In this document: positions 27,128 through 35,974 of the stretch, piece after piece | Layout of the letters: each line of letters begins with the position of its first letter | How positions within the stretch are numbered: the stretch's first letter is position 1 | Source of the DNA: Chondromyces crocatus | GTDB taxonomy: Bacteria; Myxococcota_A; Polyangia; Polyangiales; Polyangiaceae | Direction of reading: 5' to 3' | Assembly: GCF_001189295.1 (NCBI RefSeq) | Contig: NZ_CP012159.1 | Location: 806,001-870,000 of the forward strand | DNA: 64,000 bases | Position numbers and translations under genes: made by a program | The notes under the pieces: generated by a model | Told to the model about the DNA's origin: nothing | Databases searched by the model: none | The model's input: the letters and a program-made list of their open reading frames with translations, nothing else

Positions 27128-27958
27128 TCACTGCGGCGGGGGACCGAGTGTATCGCGCACGCCATCTCCTTGCACCGGATTCAGCGGCGGTGGCTCGACA
27201 CGCACCGGGCGACCCTCCTGTGCGGCTCCTCCTTCGCCGCCAAGAGGTGGTGCGGCGCCCAACGAGGAGGGCTGTTCTCGCAGCGTACGCATCGGGGAAC
27301 CGGCGGAGATCCCTCGCTCATCACCACCCGAGCCCCCCGACCCGTCTTGACGGCCCTGACTGCCAGGCTGGAACGGCGTGATCACCTTCAGCAAGCCTCC
27401 TCGTGCCTCCTCCGCATGGGGGCCTCGTGGGTCGAGCCGCAGGTACTCCCGGAACTGTTCGTCTGCGCGCCCAGGATCCTGGAGCTCATCCCGGAACAGC
27501 ACCCCCATCGCATAGCGGACCTCTGCGTAATCCGGCCGAGAGCGGGTGATCTGCTCCAGATGTTCGAGCGCCGCCACGGTGTCCCCCACACTGGCGTGCA
27601 GCGAGGCCACCACGAACCGAAGGTGGTGATCCTGGGGCGTCTTCGTCAGGTGAGGTTCGGCGTAGGTGAGCGCTGCGCGGAAGCGGTTCTCCGCAACGCA
27701 CGCACGGATCAGGGCTGGCAAGACCCGATCGGCCGGAGCACCTGCCGTGAGGGCAGCGGACAGGTACTGCTCGGCGCGCGTGTAGTCTTGCGCATTTGCA
27801 AACGCGAGCCCTCGCTCGAGGAGCCGCTCCGGCTTCCCCGCCGCGTTGGCCTGTTTCACGTCTTCCGGCACCCGAGCGCCCTCGCCGGGAGTGGCCGCGC
27901 AGCCCAGCGCCGCGCTCATCGTGACGAACACGGCGATGGCCGTCGCGGCGAGACGCAT
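27128..27958 (-). CDS. TPR lipoprotein, TadD-like
   Basis: 276 aa. The ATG at 27958 is chosen: it overlaps the kinase stop by one base (TGATG) and starts a lipoprotein signal ending SAALGCAATPG, with Cys as the acylation site. Tetratricopeptide-type helices follow (LERGLAFANAQDYTRAEQYL, ALIRACVAENRFRAALTYAE, LHASVGDTVAALEHLEQITRSRPDYAEVRYAMG), then a Gly/Pro-rich tail of about 80 residues. TadD, the TPR lipoprotein of Tad systems, has this architecture and this gene lies in the Tad region, so TadD-like is the best guess; generic TPR lipoprotein is the alternative. The open frame runs 290 codons further upstream as an antisense-like shadow of the kinase gene. Confidence 0.75.
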   Translation of the reverse strand: MRLAATAIAVFVTMSAALGCAATPGEGARVPEDVKQANAAGKPERLLERGLAFANAQDYTRAEQYLSAALTAGAPADRVLPALIRACVAENRFRAALTYAEPHLTKTPQDHHLRFVVASLHASVGDTVAALEHLEQITRSRPDYAEVRYAMGVLFRDELQDPGRADEQFREYLRLDPRGPHAEEARGGLLKVITPFQPGSQGRQDGSGGSGGDERGISAGSPMRTLREQPSSLGAAPPLGGEGGAAQEGRPVRVEPPPLNPVQGDGVRDTLGPPPQ

Positions 27959-29574
27959 CAGCGTGCAGAGGTGGTCGCGGTCGGTCCGATGGCAGCTGCC
28001 GGCGCCCAGCCGGACAGCATGGTGCCCTTGCTCGAATGCATGACCAGCGACCATCCACCTTCCTCTTTCAGCACCCGCACGATGCTCCCCTTGGCCACCT
28101 TGCCGACCGTGAACCCGTCCTTGTCTTTCAAGGTGAGGAGGGTCTTCGCAACCCCCCACCCCTCTCGGATGATCTCGGATGGCTTCGTCGTGGGCGCCGC
28201 CGCGACCTCGGATGGCTCCGCGGGCTTGGAAGTCACCATGGCGGCCGGTGGGGAGGCGAAGTTGTGATCGATGATCGGGTCCGACGTCGGTGGGGTCACT
28301 GCCTCGACGACATTCGACGAGGCGCTCCGAGCCGTCGGCTGGACCTGAACGACCGCCTCCACCGCGCCGTTCGTCTCCGGAGCGCCCTTGTGCTCTCGGC
28401 GTGCCGTGTGGATTCCCCAGGCGGCCAGGCCGACCACCGCCACCGCGCCGACCGCCTGGAGGAAGATCATCTGCGGATTTCGCTGGGGCGGAGGTGCAGT
28501 CCAGGCGCTGCGCGTCATCAACGTGGCTGCGCGCGGCTCCGTCGTCGCATGGGACAGAAGCGAAGGCGTGCTCTGCACCTCGCTCCCTTCCACCACCGTG
28601 GACACGGACGTCGGCAGCAACGTCATCGCGCCCGAGGGGACGCCAGCTGAAAATGTGGAGACTGCGCCTCCGGCGAAGGGCCGGAGCGCCGCCATCAGCG
28701 TCGGTACGTCCGGGAGCCGCCGCTCCCGATCCTTTTCCAGGCAGCGCGCCACGACCTCCTGGAGCGGGAGCGGGATGCTGGGGCGGAGCGTGGTGATCGG
28801 TGCTGGCGTGTGCATCGCGATCGCCATGCACAGCTCGGTCATCGAGTCCCCTTCGAAGGGACGCCGCCCGGTGAGCATGTAATAGAGGATCACGCCGAGC
28901 GACCAGATGTCGGTCCGCGTGTCCACGTTCTTCGAGCTCCGGAGCTGCTCCGGCGACGCATACTGTGGTGACCCCATCACCATGTTGGTCGCCGTCAGGG
29001 TGTGTTCGACATCGCTGCCCCCCTCGGTGTTCACCACCTTGGAGATGCCGAAATCGAGCACCTTGAGCAGGGGCGTCCCATTGGGGCGCTTGACGATGAA
29101 CATGTTCCCCGGCTTCAGATCCCGATGGATGATACCGAGCTTGTGGGCCTCACCGATGGCGTCGCAGGCTTGCAGGAGGAACTCGACGGCCTCCTCGATG
29201 GGCAGCGGCGCCCGTGTCCTGATCACCCGGGAAAGCGGCGAGCCATCCAGGAACTCCATCACCATGTAGGGATCGCCCGAAGGCAGAGCCCCTACGTCGA
29301 GCACGCGCGCCACGTGCTCACTGCGCAGCGCCGCAGCCGCGCGTGCCTCGCGCAGGAACCGCTGCACGGGATCACTGCGCATCGCCGCGTTCGGATGCAA
29401 GAATTTCACCGCGACCGGCTGATTCAGGAGGAGGTGGCGTGCGATGACGACCACCCCCATCCCTCCAGCGCCGATGATCTTCTCGATCTGGTACTTGCCT
29501 GCGATGACCTCGCCTGCGCGCGGAAGCCCCTCCATCTCCACGAGATCGTCAGGTTTGGATTGAGGGCCGGCCAT
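27958..29574 (-). CDS. Hanks-type Ser/Thr protein kinase with C-terminal SH3-like domain
   Basis: 538 aa. Kinase domain about residues 27-290: glycine loop IGAGGMGVV, ATP-binding Lys57 in VAVKFL, catalytic Asp152 in HRDLKPGN, metal Asp174 in DFGISK and the activation-segment end YASPEQL. One membrane segment (MIFLQAVGAVAVVGLAAWGI, about 375-395) puts a ~140-residue Ser/Pro-rich linker and an SH3b-like domain (GFTVGKVAKGSIVRVLKEEGGW) outside the cytoplasm, where it may sense cell wall. First gene of the run with the TPR lipoprotein and FHA protein; 101 bases downstream of the second CpaF gene. Candidate writer for the FHA proteins of the Tad locus (inferred from context). Confidence 0.93.
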   Translation of the reverse strand: MAGPQSKPDDLVEMEGLPRAGEVIAGKYQIEKIIGAGGMGVVVIARHLLLNQPVAVKFLHPNAAMRSDPVQRFLREARAAAALRSEHVARVLDVGALPSGDPYMVMEFLDGSPLSRVIRTRAPLPIEEAVEFLLQACDAIGEAHKLGIIHRDLKPGNMFIVKRPNGTPLLKVLDFGISKVVNTEGGSDVEHTLTATNMVMGSPQYASPEQLRSSKNVDTRTDIWSLGVILYYMLTGRRPFEGDSMTELCMAIAMHTPAPITTLRPSIPLPLQEVVARCLEKDRERRLPDVPTLMAALRPFAGGAVSTFSAGVPSGAMTLLPTSVSTVVEGSEVQSTPSLLSHATTEPRAATLMTRSAWTAPPPQRNPQMIFLQAVGAVAVVGLAAWGIHTARREHKGAPETNGAVEAVVQVQPTARSASSNVVEAVTPPTSDPIIDHNFASPPAAMVTSKPAEPSEVAAAPTTKPSEIIREGWGVAKTLLTLKDKDGFTVGKVAKGSIVRVLKEEGGWSLVMHSSKGTMLSGWAPAAAIGPTATTSAR

Positions 29575-29675
29575 TCAGGCGCCAGTCTATCGAGTGACCC
29601 GCGTGGCGACAACCTGCCGACCCTTCAGGATATCGGCGGCATCGGGCTACCAGCGAAGGTCGATCGTCTCCGGAC

Positions 29676-30809
29676 TCACCCAGCACCCTGGCTGCTGCCG
29701 TGCTGCTCGGCGGCTTTGTACACCCCTGGTGGAAGATCGGTGCCATGTGCCTGGAGCTGCGGCAAACAACGGGGCAAAGTCCCCGTGGGAACGAGCTGAC
29801 TGAGCACCTCTCCCCTCGGCCCGATCCCTTGGTACGTGCGTACGAAGAGGTCCTGGGTGACGTAGCTCGAGCTGTCCAGATCGAAGCCCAGCACCTCGGT
29901 GATGTGCGTGATCTTGCGTGTGCCGTCCTGCAGCCTGGAGATCTGCGTCAAGATGTTCACACCGGACGCGAGCTGAAGGCGCAGCGCGACGAGAGGCATG
30001 TCGACATCGCTCATCATCGCCATCGTCTCCAGGCGGGTGAGGGTGTCGCGCGGGTAGGTCGCGTGGACCGTGGTCAGGCAGCCGCCGTGGCCGCTGGTCA
30101 TGGCCTGGATCAAATCCAGTGCTTCTCCGCTACGGATCTCGCCGACCACGATCCGGTCCGGCCGGAGACGAAGGGTCGCCTTGAAGAGATCGCGAATCGA
30201 CACCGCTCCCCGTCCCCTGGGATCGGGCGGGCGCGCTTCCAGCTGGACCACGTGTTCCCGTTGCAAGCTCAGCTCGCGGGAGTCTTCGATCACCACCACC
30301 CGCTCTCCCTCGGGGACGAACGAAGAGAGCGCATTGAGCATGCTGGTCTTGCCGCTGCCCGTGCCGCCAGCCACCACGATGTTGAGCTTGCTGGCGACGA
30401 GCGCCCGCAAGGTCAGCGCCGCTTCGGGCGTCATCGCGTCGAACTGGACGAGGCGCTCCACGGTCAGCTTCTCCTTCGAGAAGCGGCGGATGGAGACCGA
30501 CGGACCATCGGGCGCTGCGGGTGGCAGCACGGCCTCGATACGAGAGCCGTCGGGGAGGCGCCCCTCCAGGATGGGGTGGAACTCGTCGATGTGCTTGCCC
30601 ACGAACTGAGCCGCGTTCCGGAGGGCGGCCATCAGAGCTTCCTGGCTCTCGAACCGGGCTTCCGTCAGAAAGAGCAAGCCACGTCGCTCGACGTAGATCT
30701 GGCCTGGGCCATTGATCATGATGTCGCTGACCGACGGATCTTCGAGAAAGGGCCGGATCGGAGCAAAGAAGTGGAGGAGCGTCTCTTCGAAGACCTCGCG
30801 CGGGATCAT
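29676..30809 (-). CDS. cpaF: CpaF/TadA-type secretion ATPase, stand-alone copy
   Basis: Hexameric type II/IV secretion ATPase of 377 aa; powers pilus assembly at the inner membrane. N-terminal domain DPSVSDIMINGPGQIYVE, Walker A GGTGSGKT at 148-155, Asp box IEDSRELSLQ, Walker B RPDIRIVVGE-like RPDRIVVGEIR, and His box GGCLTTVHAT are all present, so the motor should be active. Compared with the FHA-CpaF fusion encoded 3 kb upstream it has no FHA or Pro-rich N-terminus. It begins 13 bases after the FHA membrane protein stop, within the Tad run. Two CpaF ATPases in one locus may serve assembly and retraction, or two substrates; this is inferred. Confidence 0.92.
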   Translation of the reverse strand: MIPREVFEETLLHFFAPIRPFLEDPSVSDIMINGPGQIYVERRGLLFLTEARFESQEALMAALRNAAQFVGKHIDEFHPILEGRLPDGSRIEAVLPPAAPDGPSVSIRRFSKEKLTVERLVQFDAMTPEAALTLRALVASKLNIVVAGGTGSGKTSMLNALSSFVPEGERVVVIEDSRELSLQREHVVQLEARPPDPRGRGAVSIRDLFKATLRLRPDRIVVGEIRSGEALDLIQAMTSGHGGCLTTVHATYPRDTLTRLETMAMMSDVDMPLVALRLQLASGVNILTQISRLQDGTRKITHITEVLGFDLDSSSYVTQDLFVRTYQGIGPRGEVLSQLVPTGTLPRCLPQLQAHGTDLPPGVYKAAEQHGSSQGAG

Positions 30810-30822
30810 GCAGGTACTCCGG

Positions 30823-31728
30823 CTAGCTCTTCTGGGGCGTGCCGCTGAGCCTGAGCTTGAGGCGACGATCCATGTTCGACAGCCAGACCACGTAGGGATC
30901 GTTCTTTCCCTGGAGCATCGCGAGCAGCACCTTCACCTCCCGCTGGGCGGTGCGCAGGTCCTTGACGTCGAGCGAGTGGACCAGGCGCATCTGGTGCGCC
31001 CGGTAGTCTTCATCGAGCTGCTTGCGGAGCTTGTCGGCTGCGGTCTGCATCTCGGCCGCCGCTCCGGCTTCCCCGGAGGTGCGGTAGCAGGCGGCAGCCT
31101 GCTGGAAGAGTGACACGGCGGCGACCCCGTCGCGCACATCGAAGGGGCTCCGCTCCCGCTTTCCTTGCGCCACGATGCGCCGGTTCTGCGCCATCCCGAG
31201 TGCTTGGTCCTTCTCCGTCTGCGGGCAGGCCGAACCGGCCTCCTCCCAGAGCGGCGGCGTCTTGTCGGGGCGGGCATCCATCACATCGTCCTTCGGGTCG
31301 TCGAGCAACACGAAGAGCGCGAGCGGGATGAGGAGCACCGCGAGCACGTACGTGAAGGGGCTGACGGGCTCGCTCTGCTTCTTCGTGACGCCGATCTGGT
31401 CCGCGATCTCGACGATGGAGACGGTGATCTCGCTCTGACCGATCTGGAGGAGCGCGTTCTGCTGGAGTGGCGCCTCGGTGAATGGCGCTCCGTTCAGCAG
31501 GGGAGGTGGCTGGAGCGAGCGCGCCTGCGCGTACACGTTGCCACCCAGGAAGGTGATGAGAACGTGCTCGCTCGCGGCGGTATCACCGGGGAGCCGGATC
31601 TCACAGTGCGCTCCGCTCCCGATGAGCACGCGATCCGAGTCGACGAGCAGCTGCTGAGGGCCACCGTCCGGGAGTTGTACCCGGAAGCTCAAGCCGGTGA
31701 GGGTCTGTGTTTGCTGGGTCTGAGTCAT
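30823..31728 (-). CDS. FHA-like membrane protein of the Tad locus
   Basis: 301 aa. N-terminal FHA-like domain (about 12-105): VLIGSGAHCEIRL and ASEHVLITF keep the Gly, Ser53 and His55, but the phosphate-binding Arg is Ser38, so pThr binding is doubtful. One membrane segment FTYVLAVLLIPLALFVLL (about 125-142), then a helical C-terminal domain with two Cys (SACPQT and AAACYRT) predicted periplasmic. The C-terminal helices with QQAAACYRTSGEAGAAAEM resemble one TPR-like repeat. Gaps to the neighbouring tadC and cpaF genes are 13 bases each, so it is surely cotranscribed. Likely links the cytoplasmic motor to the envelope part; inferred. Confidence 0.75.
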   Translation of the reverse strand: MTQTQQTQTLTGLSFRVQLPDGGPQQLLVDSDRVLIGSGAHCEIRLPGDTAASEHVLITFLGGNVYAQARSLQPPPLLNGAPFTEAPLQQNALLQIGQSEITVSIVEIADQIGVTKKQSEPVSPFTYVLAVLLIPLALFVLLDDPKDDVMDARPDKTPPLWEEAGSACPQTEKDQALGMAQNRRIVAQGKRERSPFDVRDGVAAVSLFQQAAACYRTSGEAGAAAEMQTAADKLRKQLDEDYRAHQMRLVHSLDVKDLRTAQREVKVLLAMLQGKNDPYVVWLSNMDRRLKLRLSGTPQKS

Positions 31729-31741
31729 GGCGACACCCCGC

Positions 31742-32644
31742 TCACTGCTCCATGAGGGTCAGCACCATCGGACCCATGACGAGCATCATGATACACGCGA
31801 ACAGCAGGAACAGCGGACCGATCATCTTCACCGCCGCCTTGGCTGCAGCCTCCTCGGCCCTGACCGAGCGCCTGAGACGCGACACGCCGGCCTGGATCTG
31901 CAGGACCTCCGCGACCGGATTGCCTCGCTCCTCGGCCTGGATCAGCGCTGCAACGAACTCGGTGACGGGACCCGTGGGCGCGCGGCTGCAGAAATCGCTC
32001 AGCACCTGCTTCCTGGTCCGGCCGAGCTGCATCTCCTGGAGGATACGCTTGAACTCGATGATGAGCGGGTCTTCCGGGTTCGACGACTTCTCGACGACCT
32101 GACGGATCGCACCTGGAAAATCCAGGCCAGCGCTCATCGCCAGCGCCATCAGATCGATCACGTACGGCAGCCCCTCGTTGATGAGCCGCAGCCGCCGCGC
32201 CGCTTCGCCAGACGTCTGAAAGTAGGGCAGCATCGCGCCGACCATGAAGCCCAGGAGTGCGGCCGCACCGATGCTGCCCTCCATCAGGATCCCCATGGCC
32301 ACGCCGAACAGCGAGCCCAGGACGCCGCTGAGGAGGCTGAGCGAGAAGAACTCGTCCGGGGTGAGGCCGAGGTAATCGCCGGCAAGCGCGATCATCGCGT
32401 CGACACGAGTGCGCGTGGAGTCGCCCACCATGCCACTCACCCGGACGCCCAGCCAGCGCACCACGGGCTCGAGCGACGCCCAGCCCGGGTTCGAGTCGAT
32501 CGCCCAGCGCCGCTTGAGACCGCGCATCCCGAGTCGAGAGGCGACCCGCGTGGGCGCGCTCGCGACCGCATACACCGCGACCGCCACCGCGACGGCGACG
32601 CAGAGCAGGAACAGGTAGCGAAAGACGATGTAGTTGAGGATCAT
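31742..32644 (-). CDS. tadC: Tad inner-membrane platform protein TadC (T2SS F family)
   Basis: 300 aa. The ATG at 32644 overlaps the tadB stop by 4 bases (ATGA), so the two are translationally coupled. An N-terminal membrane segment MILNYIVFRYLFLLCVAVAV is followed by cytoplasmic GspF-type helices (YVIDLMALAMSAGLDFPGAI, RILQEMQLGRTRKQVL, EFVAALIQAEERGNPVAEVL) and a C-terminal pair of hydrophobic helices ending LVMGPMVLTLMEQ. With TadB it forms the platform that the CpaF ATPase acts on. The frame stays open 276 codons upstream only as a shadow of tadB. Confidence 0.9.
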   Translation of the reverse strand: MILNYIVFRYLFLLCVAVAVAVAVYAVASAPTRVASRLGMRGLKRRWAIDSNPGWASLEPVVRWLGVRVSGMVGDSTRTRVDAMIALAGDYLGLTPDEFFSLSLLSGVLGSLFGVAMGILMEGSIGAAALLGFMVGAMLPYFQTSGEAARRLRLINEGLPYVIDLMALAMSAGLDFPGAIRQVVEKSSNPEDPLIIEFKRILQEMQLGRTRKQVLSDFCSRAPTGPVTEFVAALIQAEERGNPVAEVLQIQAGVSRLRRSVRAEEAAAKAAVKMIGPLFLLFACIMMLVMGPMVLTLMEQ

Positions 32645-33516
32645 ACGTCGACGTTGACGACCTTGCGGGCGATGACCAGCGAGGCGAGCCAGCAGGCGCC
32701 CGCCGCCAGGATCACCAGGTATCCGACGATCGAGTTCGTCAGCGGAGCGAAGTAGTTCTGCTTCACGGCATCGAAGACCAGCACCAGCACGATGGGGAAC
32801 ACGGCCAGCAACGCGAGCTGCGCCTTCCCTTCCGCCGTCTTGGTGCGCACCACGGCCTCGAGCCGCGACATCTCGCGGAGCGCGGCGGCCGTCCCGTCCA
32901 GGATCTTCGGTAGGTTGCCACCGACCTGACGCCCGATGAGGAGCGCCGAGATGGCGGAGTCCACCGGGCGACTCCCGATGCGGCTCGCCATCAGCATCAG
33001 CGCCTGATCCAGTGTGCTGCCGACGCGCATCTCCTTCACCGCAAGCTCGACCTCTTGCTGGAGCGGAGGCCGGATGAGCTGCTGCACGGAGATGAACGCG
33101 TCGCCAAGGCTCGGCGTGGCCTTGAGTGCGTTGGCGATGGCGAGGATGAAGCCATCGAGCTGCTTCTCGATCTCCGCGACCCTCTGCCGTCGCAGCAGCT
33201 CGATGTACAGCGGCGGAACGACCGCCACGGACACCGGCAACCACCACAGCGGCAAGTCGACCAGGATCGCGAGCACGACCGACAAGAAGACGCCGACGCC
33301 TTGGCCGGCGGCGATGCGATCTCCGGGCGTGAAGATGAAGAGCACCTTCATCCTCCGCTCGAGGTACGCCACGTACCGTCTCCACAGCCGCCGAGGCAGC
33401 CCGTCGTCGTCGCTCACGAGCGCGTGGATCAGGATGAAGAGGCCCAGGAAGACCAGGCCGATCCCGGCCCACTTGAAGCCCGGGTGCGAGACCACCTCTT
33501 GGATCAGTGCGTCCAT
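32641..33516 (-). CDS. tadB: Tad inner-membrane platform protein TadB (T2SS F family)
   Basis: 291 aa. Hydrophobic helix near the N-terminus (WAGIGLVFLGLFILIHALV), two central helices (GVGVFLSVVLAILVDLPLWW and VAVVPPLYIELL), the GspF-type cytoplasmic domain with GFILAIANALKATPSLGDAF and LLIGRQVGGNLPKIL, and a C-terminal helix pair. The motifs RRQRVAEIEKQL before and ALREMSRLEAVVRTKTAEG after the domain are typical for TadB. Starts 22 bases after the FHA-CpaF gene and overlaps tadC by 4 bases. Confidence 0.91.
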   Translation of the reverse strand: MDALIQEVVSHPGFKWAGIGLVFLGLFILIHALVSDDDGLPRRLWRRYVAYLERRMKVLFIFTPGDRIAAGQGVGVFLSVVLAILVDLPLWWLPVSVAVVPPLYIELLRRQRVAEIEKQLDGFILAIANALKATPSLGDAFISVQQLIRPPLQQEVELAVKEMRVGSTLDQALMLMASRIGSRPVDSAISALLIGRQVGGNLPKILDGTAAALREMSRLEAVVRTKTAEGKAQLALLAVFPIVLVLVFDAVKQNYFAPLTNSIVGYLVILAAGACWLASLVIARKVVNVDV

Positions 33517-33538
33517 CCGCCCTCCTCGTGGGGACCGA

Positions 33539-35968
33539 TCACAGGTACGGCTCCCCAGGTTTCACCAGACCGGCGACGATGAAGTCCTCCAGGAACGACG
33601 GCAGATACCCCGTCGCGCGATGCTCGCCGATGACCTTTCCGCCTGGCCCCGTCCCCGTCCTGACGAACTGGAAGATCGGCCGGATACCAATCGTCCCGTC
33701 GTCCTCGATCCCGGACACCTCCGAGATGTCGGCGATCTTGCGGCTTCCATCGGAGAAGCGGGTCTGCTGCACCACGAGGTGGATGCTTCCCGCGATCTGC
33801 TCCCGGATCGCGCGCGAGGGCAGGTCCAGACCGCCCATGAGGGCCAGCGTCTCGATGCGCGCCACCGCTTCCGGGGGCGAGTTGGAGTGGGTCGTGGTCA
33901 GCGACCCGTCGTGGCCCGTATTCATGGCCTGGAGCATGTCCAGCGCTTCGCCGCCACGGCACTCGCCGACCACGATCCGATCGGGCCGCATGCGCAGCGC
34001 GTTCCTGACCAGATCGCGGATCGTGTACTCACCGCGCCCTTCCATGTTCGCGGGCCGCGACTCCATCCCCACCACGTGAGGCTGCCCGAGCTGCAGCTCC
34101 GCGGCGTCCTCGATGGTCACGATCCGCTCGTCCGACGGGATTGCGCTGGAGAGCACATTGAGCAACGTCGTCTTGCCGCTGCCCGTACCTCCCGAGATGA
34201 TCACGTTCTTTTTGACGACGACGCTCCGCTCCAAGAAGCGGGCCATCCGCTGTGTGAGCGCACCGAAGCCCACCAGCTTCTCCATCGTCAGCGGCACCTT
34301 CGAGAAGCGGCGGATGGTGATGCACGAGCCGCGGAGCGCCAGCGGTTTGATCACCGCGTTGACGCGCGACCCGTCTTTCAGGCGAGCATCCACGAGGGGT
34401 GACGACTCGTCGATGCGGCGCCCGAGGGGCGTCACGATGCGCTCGATCACCGCCCGCACCCGCTCGTCGTCCGTGAAGCGCGCGCCGGTGTGGACGATCT
34501 TGCCGCCCTGCTCCACGTAGATCGTCTGTGGATCGACCACCATGATCTCGCTGATGGTCGGATCCGACAGAAACCGCTCCAGCGGCCCGAGGCCGAGCGC
34601 CTCGTCGGCCAGCTCGCCCACGAGGGAATCCCGGTCGATGCTCGGATCGAGACGCGAAGACATCTGTCCCACGATGCGTCGGAGCGCCACGAGCACGCGG
34701 GGCCTCATCGATGGATCGTCGAGCTTTGCGGCGTCGAGCTTCGCCAGATCGAGGTTCTCCAGAAGCTTCGCGTGGATCTCTCGCCGGAGCGCCGCGTACT
34801 CGTCTGTCGGCCTCGCCCCCATCGGCGCGTGCGCCGGCGCGGACACGGTCTCCCCGGCGGGACCCGGGTGAGGTGGTCCTCCCGGCGCAGCGCCATGCGG
34901 CGCCGGTCCCTGCATCGCGTGCAGGGGCAGCCCCAGGTTCGACGGTGGTGCTGGGGGCGGTCCCGCGGGGTGCCCCATCGACGAGGAGGGCGCGGGCGGT
35001 GCGCCGTGTGGCGGCCCGTGCGGATGCATCGCCATCGGAGGCGGCGTTGGCGGCGCGCCATGAGGCGGTGGTGGCCCGTGCGGATGTGCGCCGAGCGGCG
35101 CTGGGCCTGGTGGCAGCCCGTGCTGTGCGGGCATGCCCATCGACGAGGGGGCGGGAGGCGGCCCGTGCGAGGGCATGCCCATCGACGAGGGCGCAGGAGG
35201 CGGCCCGTACGGTGGCAACCCCAGGTTCGATGGTGGAGGAGGAGGAGGGCCAAAGGGCGGCGCCGTCACCGGGCCGACATTGCCGGGCGACGGAACGCCC
35301 GCCGAGAACATCGGTGGCACCGGCGGCGGCGGCTCCGGGGGAGGGCCAAGCCCGGCCCCCAGGATCACGCGCTCTGCTGGAAACTGAGGGGGAGCGCTCG
35401 GCTTGACGACGCCGGCCTCATGGACACGCGCCGGTGGCGGAGGAGGCGGTCGAGGCGCCGGTACCGAGTGCAGCGCGGCCGGCTGCGCCGCTGGCCCTGC
35501 TGCATCCCCCAGCTCCATTTGCGTTGCGTCCCCCGTCGTCGAGTCCCCCTCGGCATCGGTTCGCTGAGGGAACGCTGCTGCCATGATGGGGTTGGCGGTG
35601 CTCGTCTCGAGTAGGTGCCCAGGCATCGGCGGTGGGCGCGGTACCGGCAGCGGCCCTGGCGCCCCGGCCGGAGAGGTGGGCCGGAAGAGAATCGTGTGCG
35701 TGCCGATGATCACCGGCGTCCAGTAAGGCGCTTCGGTTGCCTCCTTGCGGATCAGGCGCTCCCCGACGATCGTCCCGTTGCTCGATCGGTCTTCCAGCCA
35801 GAACCCTTCGGGGCGCAGCTCGACCACCGCGTGCACGCGCGAGACCCGATCGCCATCGAGGTAGAGCGTGCACTGCGAGTGCCGGCCGATGGCGATCTGG
35901 CCGTTCGTCGTCAGCAGCTCGCTGCGCTGCGCCCCCTCTTCCGTCTCGATGTACAGCTCGAGATCCAT
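33539..35968 (-). CDS. cpaF: FHA-CpaF fusion: phosphothreonine-binding domain joined to a Tad secretion ATPase
   Basis: 809 aa in three parts. Residues 1-95 are a canonical FHA domain with IGRH (Arg29), SRVH (43-46) and SSNGT (62-66), the residues needed to bind phosphothreonine. Residues about 96-395 are a Pro/Gly/Ala-rich linker with short repeats such as PPPAPSSMGMP and HPHGPP. Residues about 395-809 are a CpaF ATPase: SEIMVVDPQTIYVE, IRRFSK, Walker A GGTGSGKT (593-600), EDAAELQL, RPDRIVVGE and SLTTTHSNSP. All ATPase motifs are intact. First ATPase of the locus, 6 bases after the secretin gene. The fusion puts phosphorylation control directly on the motor; partner kinase inferred to be the one encoded at 27958-29574. 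Confidence 0.93.
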   Translation of the reverse strand: MDLELYIETEEGAQRSELLTTNGQIAIGRHSQCTLYLDGDRVSRVHAVVELRPEGFWLEDRSSNGTIVGERLIRKEATEAPYWTPVIIGTHTILFRPTSPAGAPGPLPVPRPPPMPGHLLETSTANPIMAAAFPQRTDAEGDSTTGDATQMELGDAAGPAAQPAALHSVPAPRPPPPPPARVHEAGVVKPSAPPQFPAERVILGAGLGPPPEPPPPVPPMFSAGVPSPGNVGPVTAPPFGPPPPPPSNLGLPPYGPPPAPSSMGMPSHGPPPAPSSMGMPAQHGLPPGPAPLGAHPHGPPPPHGAPPTPPPMAMHPHGPPHGAPPAPSSSMGHPAGPPPAPPSNLGLPLHAMQGPAPHGAAPGGPPHPGPAGETVSAPAHAPMGARPTDEYAALRREIHAKLLENLDLAKLDAAKLDDPSMRPRVLVALRRIVGQMSSRLDPSIDRDSLVGELADEALGLGPLERFLSDPTISEIMVVDPQTIYVEQGGKIVHTGARFTDDERVRAVIERIVTPLGRRIDESSPLVDARLKDGSRVNAVIKPLALRGSCITIRRFSKVPLTMEKLVGFGALTQRMARFLERSVVVKKNVIISGGTGSGKTTLLNVLSSAIPSDERIVTIEDAAELQLGQPHVVGMESRPANMEGRGEYTIRDLVRNALRMRPDRIVVGECRGGEALDMLQAMNTGHDGSLTTTHSNSPPEAVARIETLALMGGLDLPSRAIREQIAGSIHLVVQQTRFSDGSRKIADISEVSGIEDDGTIGIRPIFQFVRTGTGPGGKVIGEHRATGYLPSFLEDFIVAGLVKPGEPYL

Positions 35969-35974
35969 CGACTG

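Noticed and set aside
27959-28831. 290-codon N-terminal extension of the TPR lipoprotein
   Set aside because: It lies antiparallel in frame to nothing and is the off-frame shadow of the kinase gene on the same strand; the lipobox start at 27958 fits.
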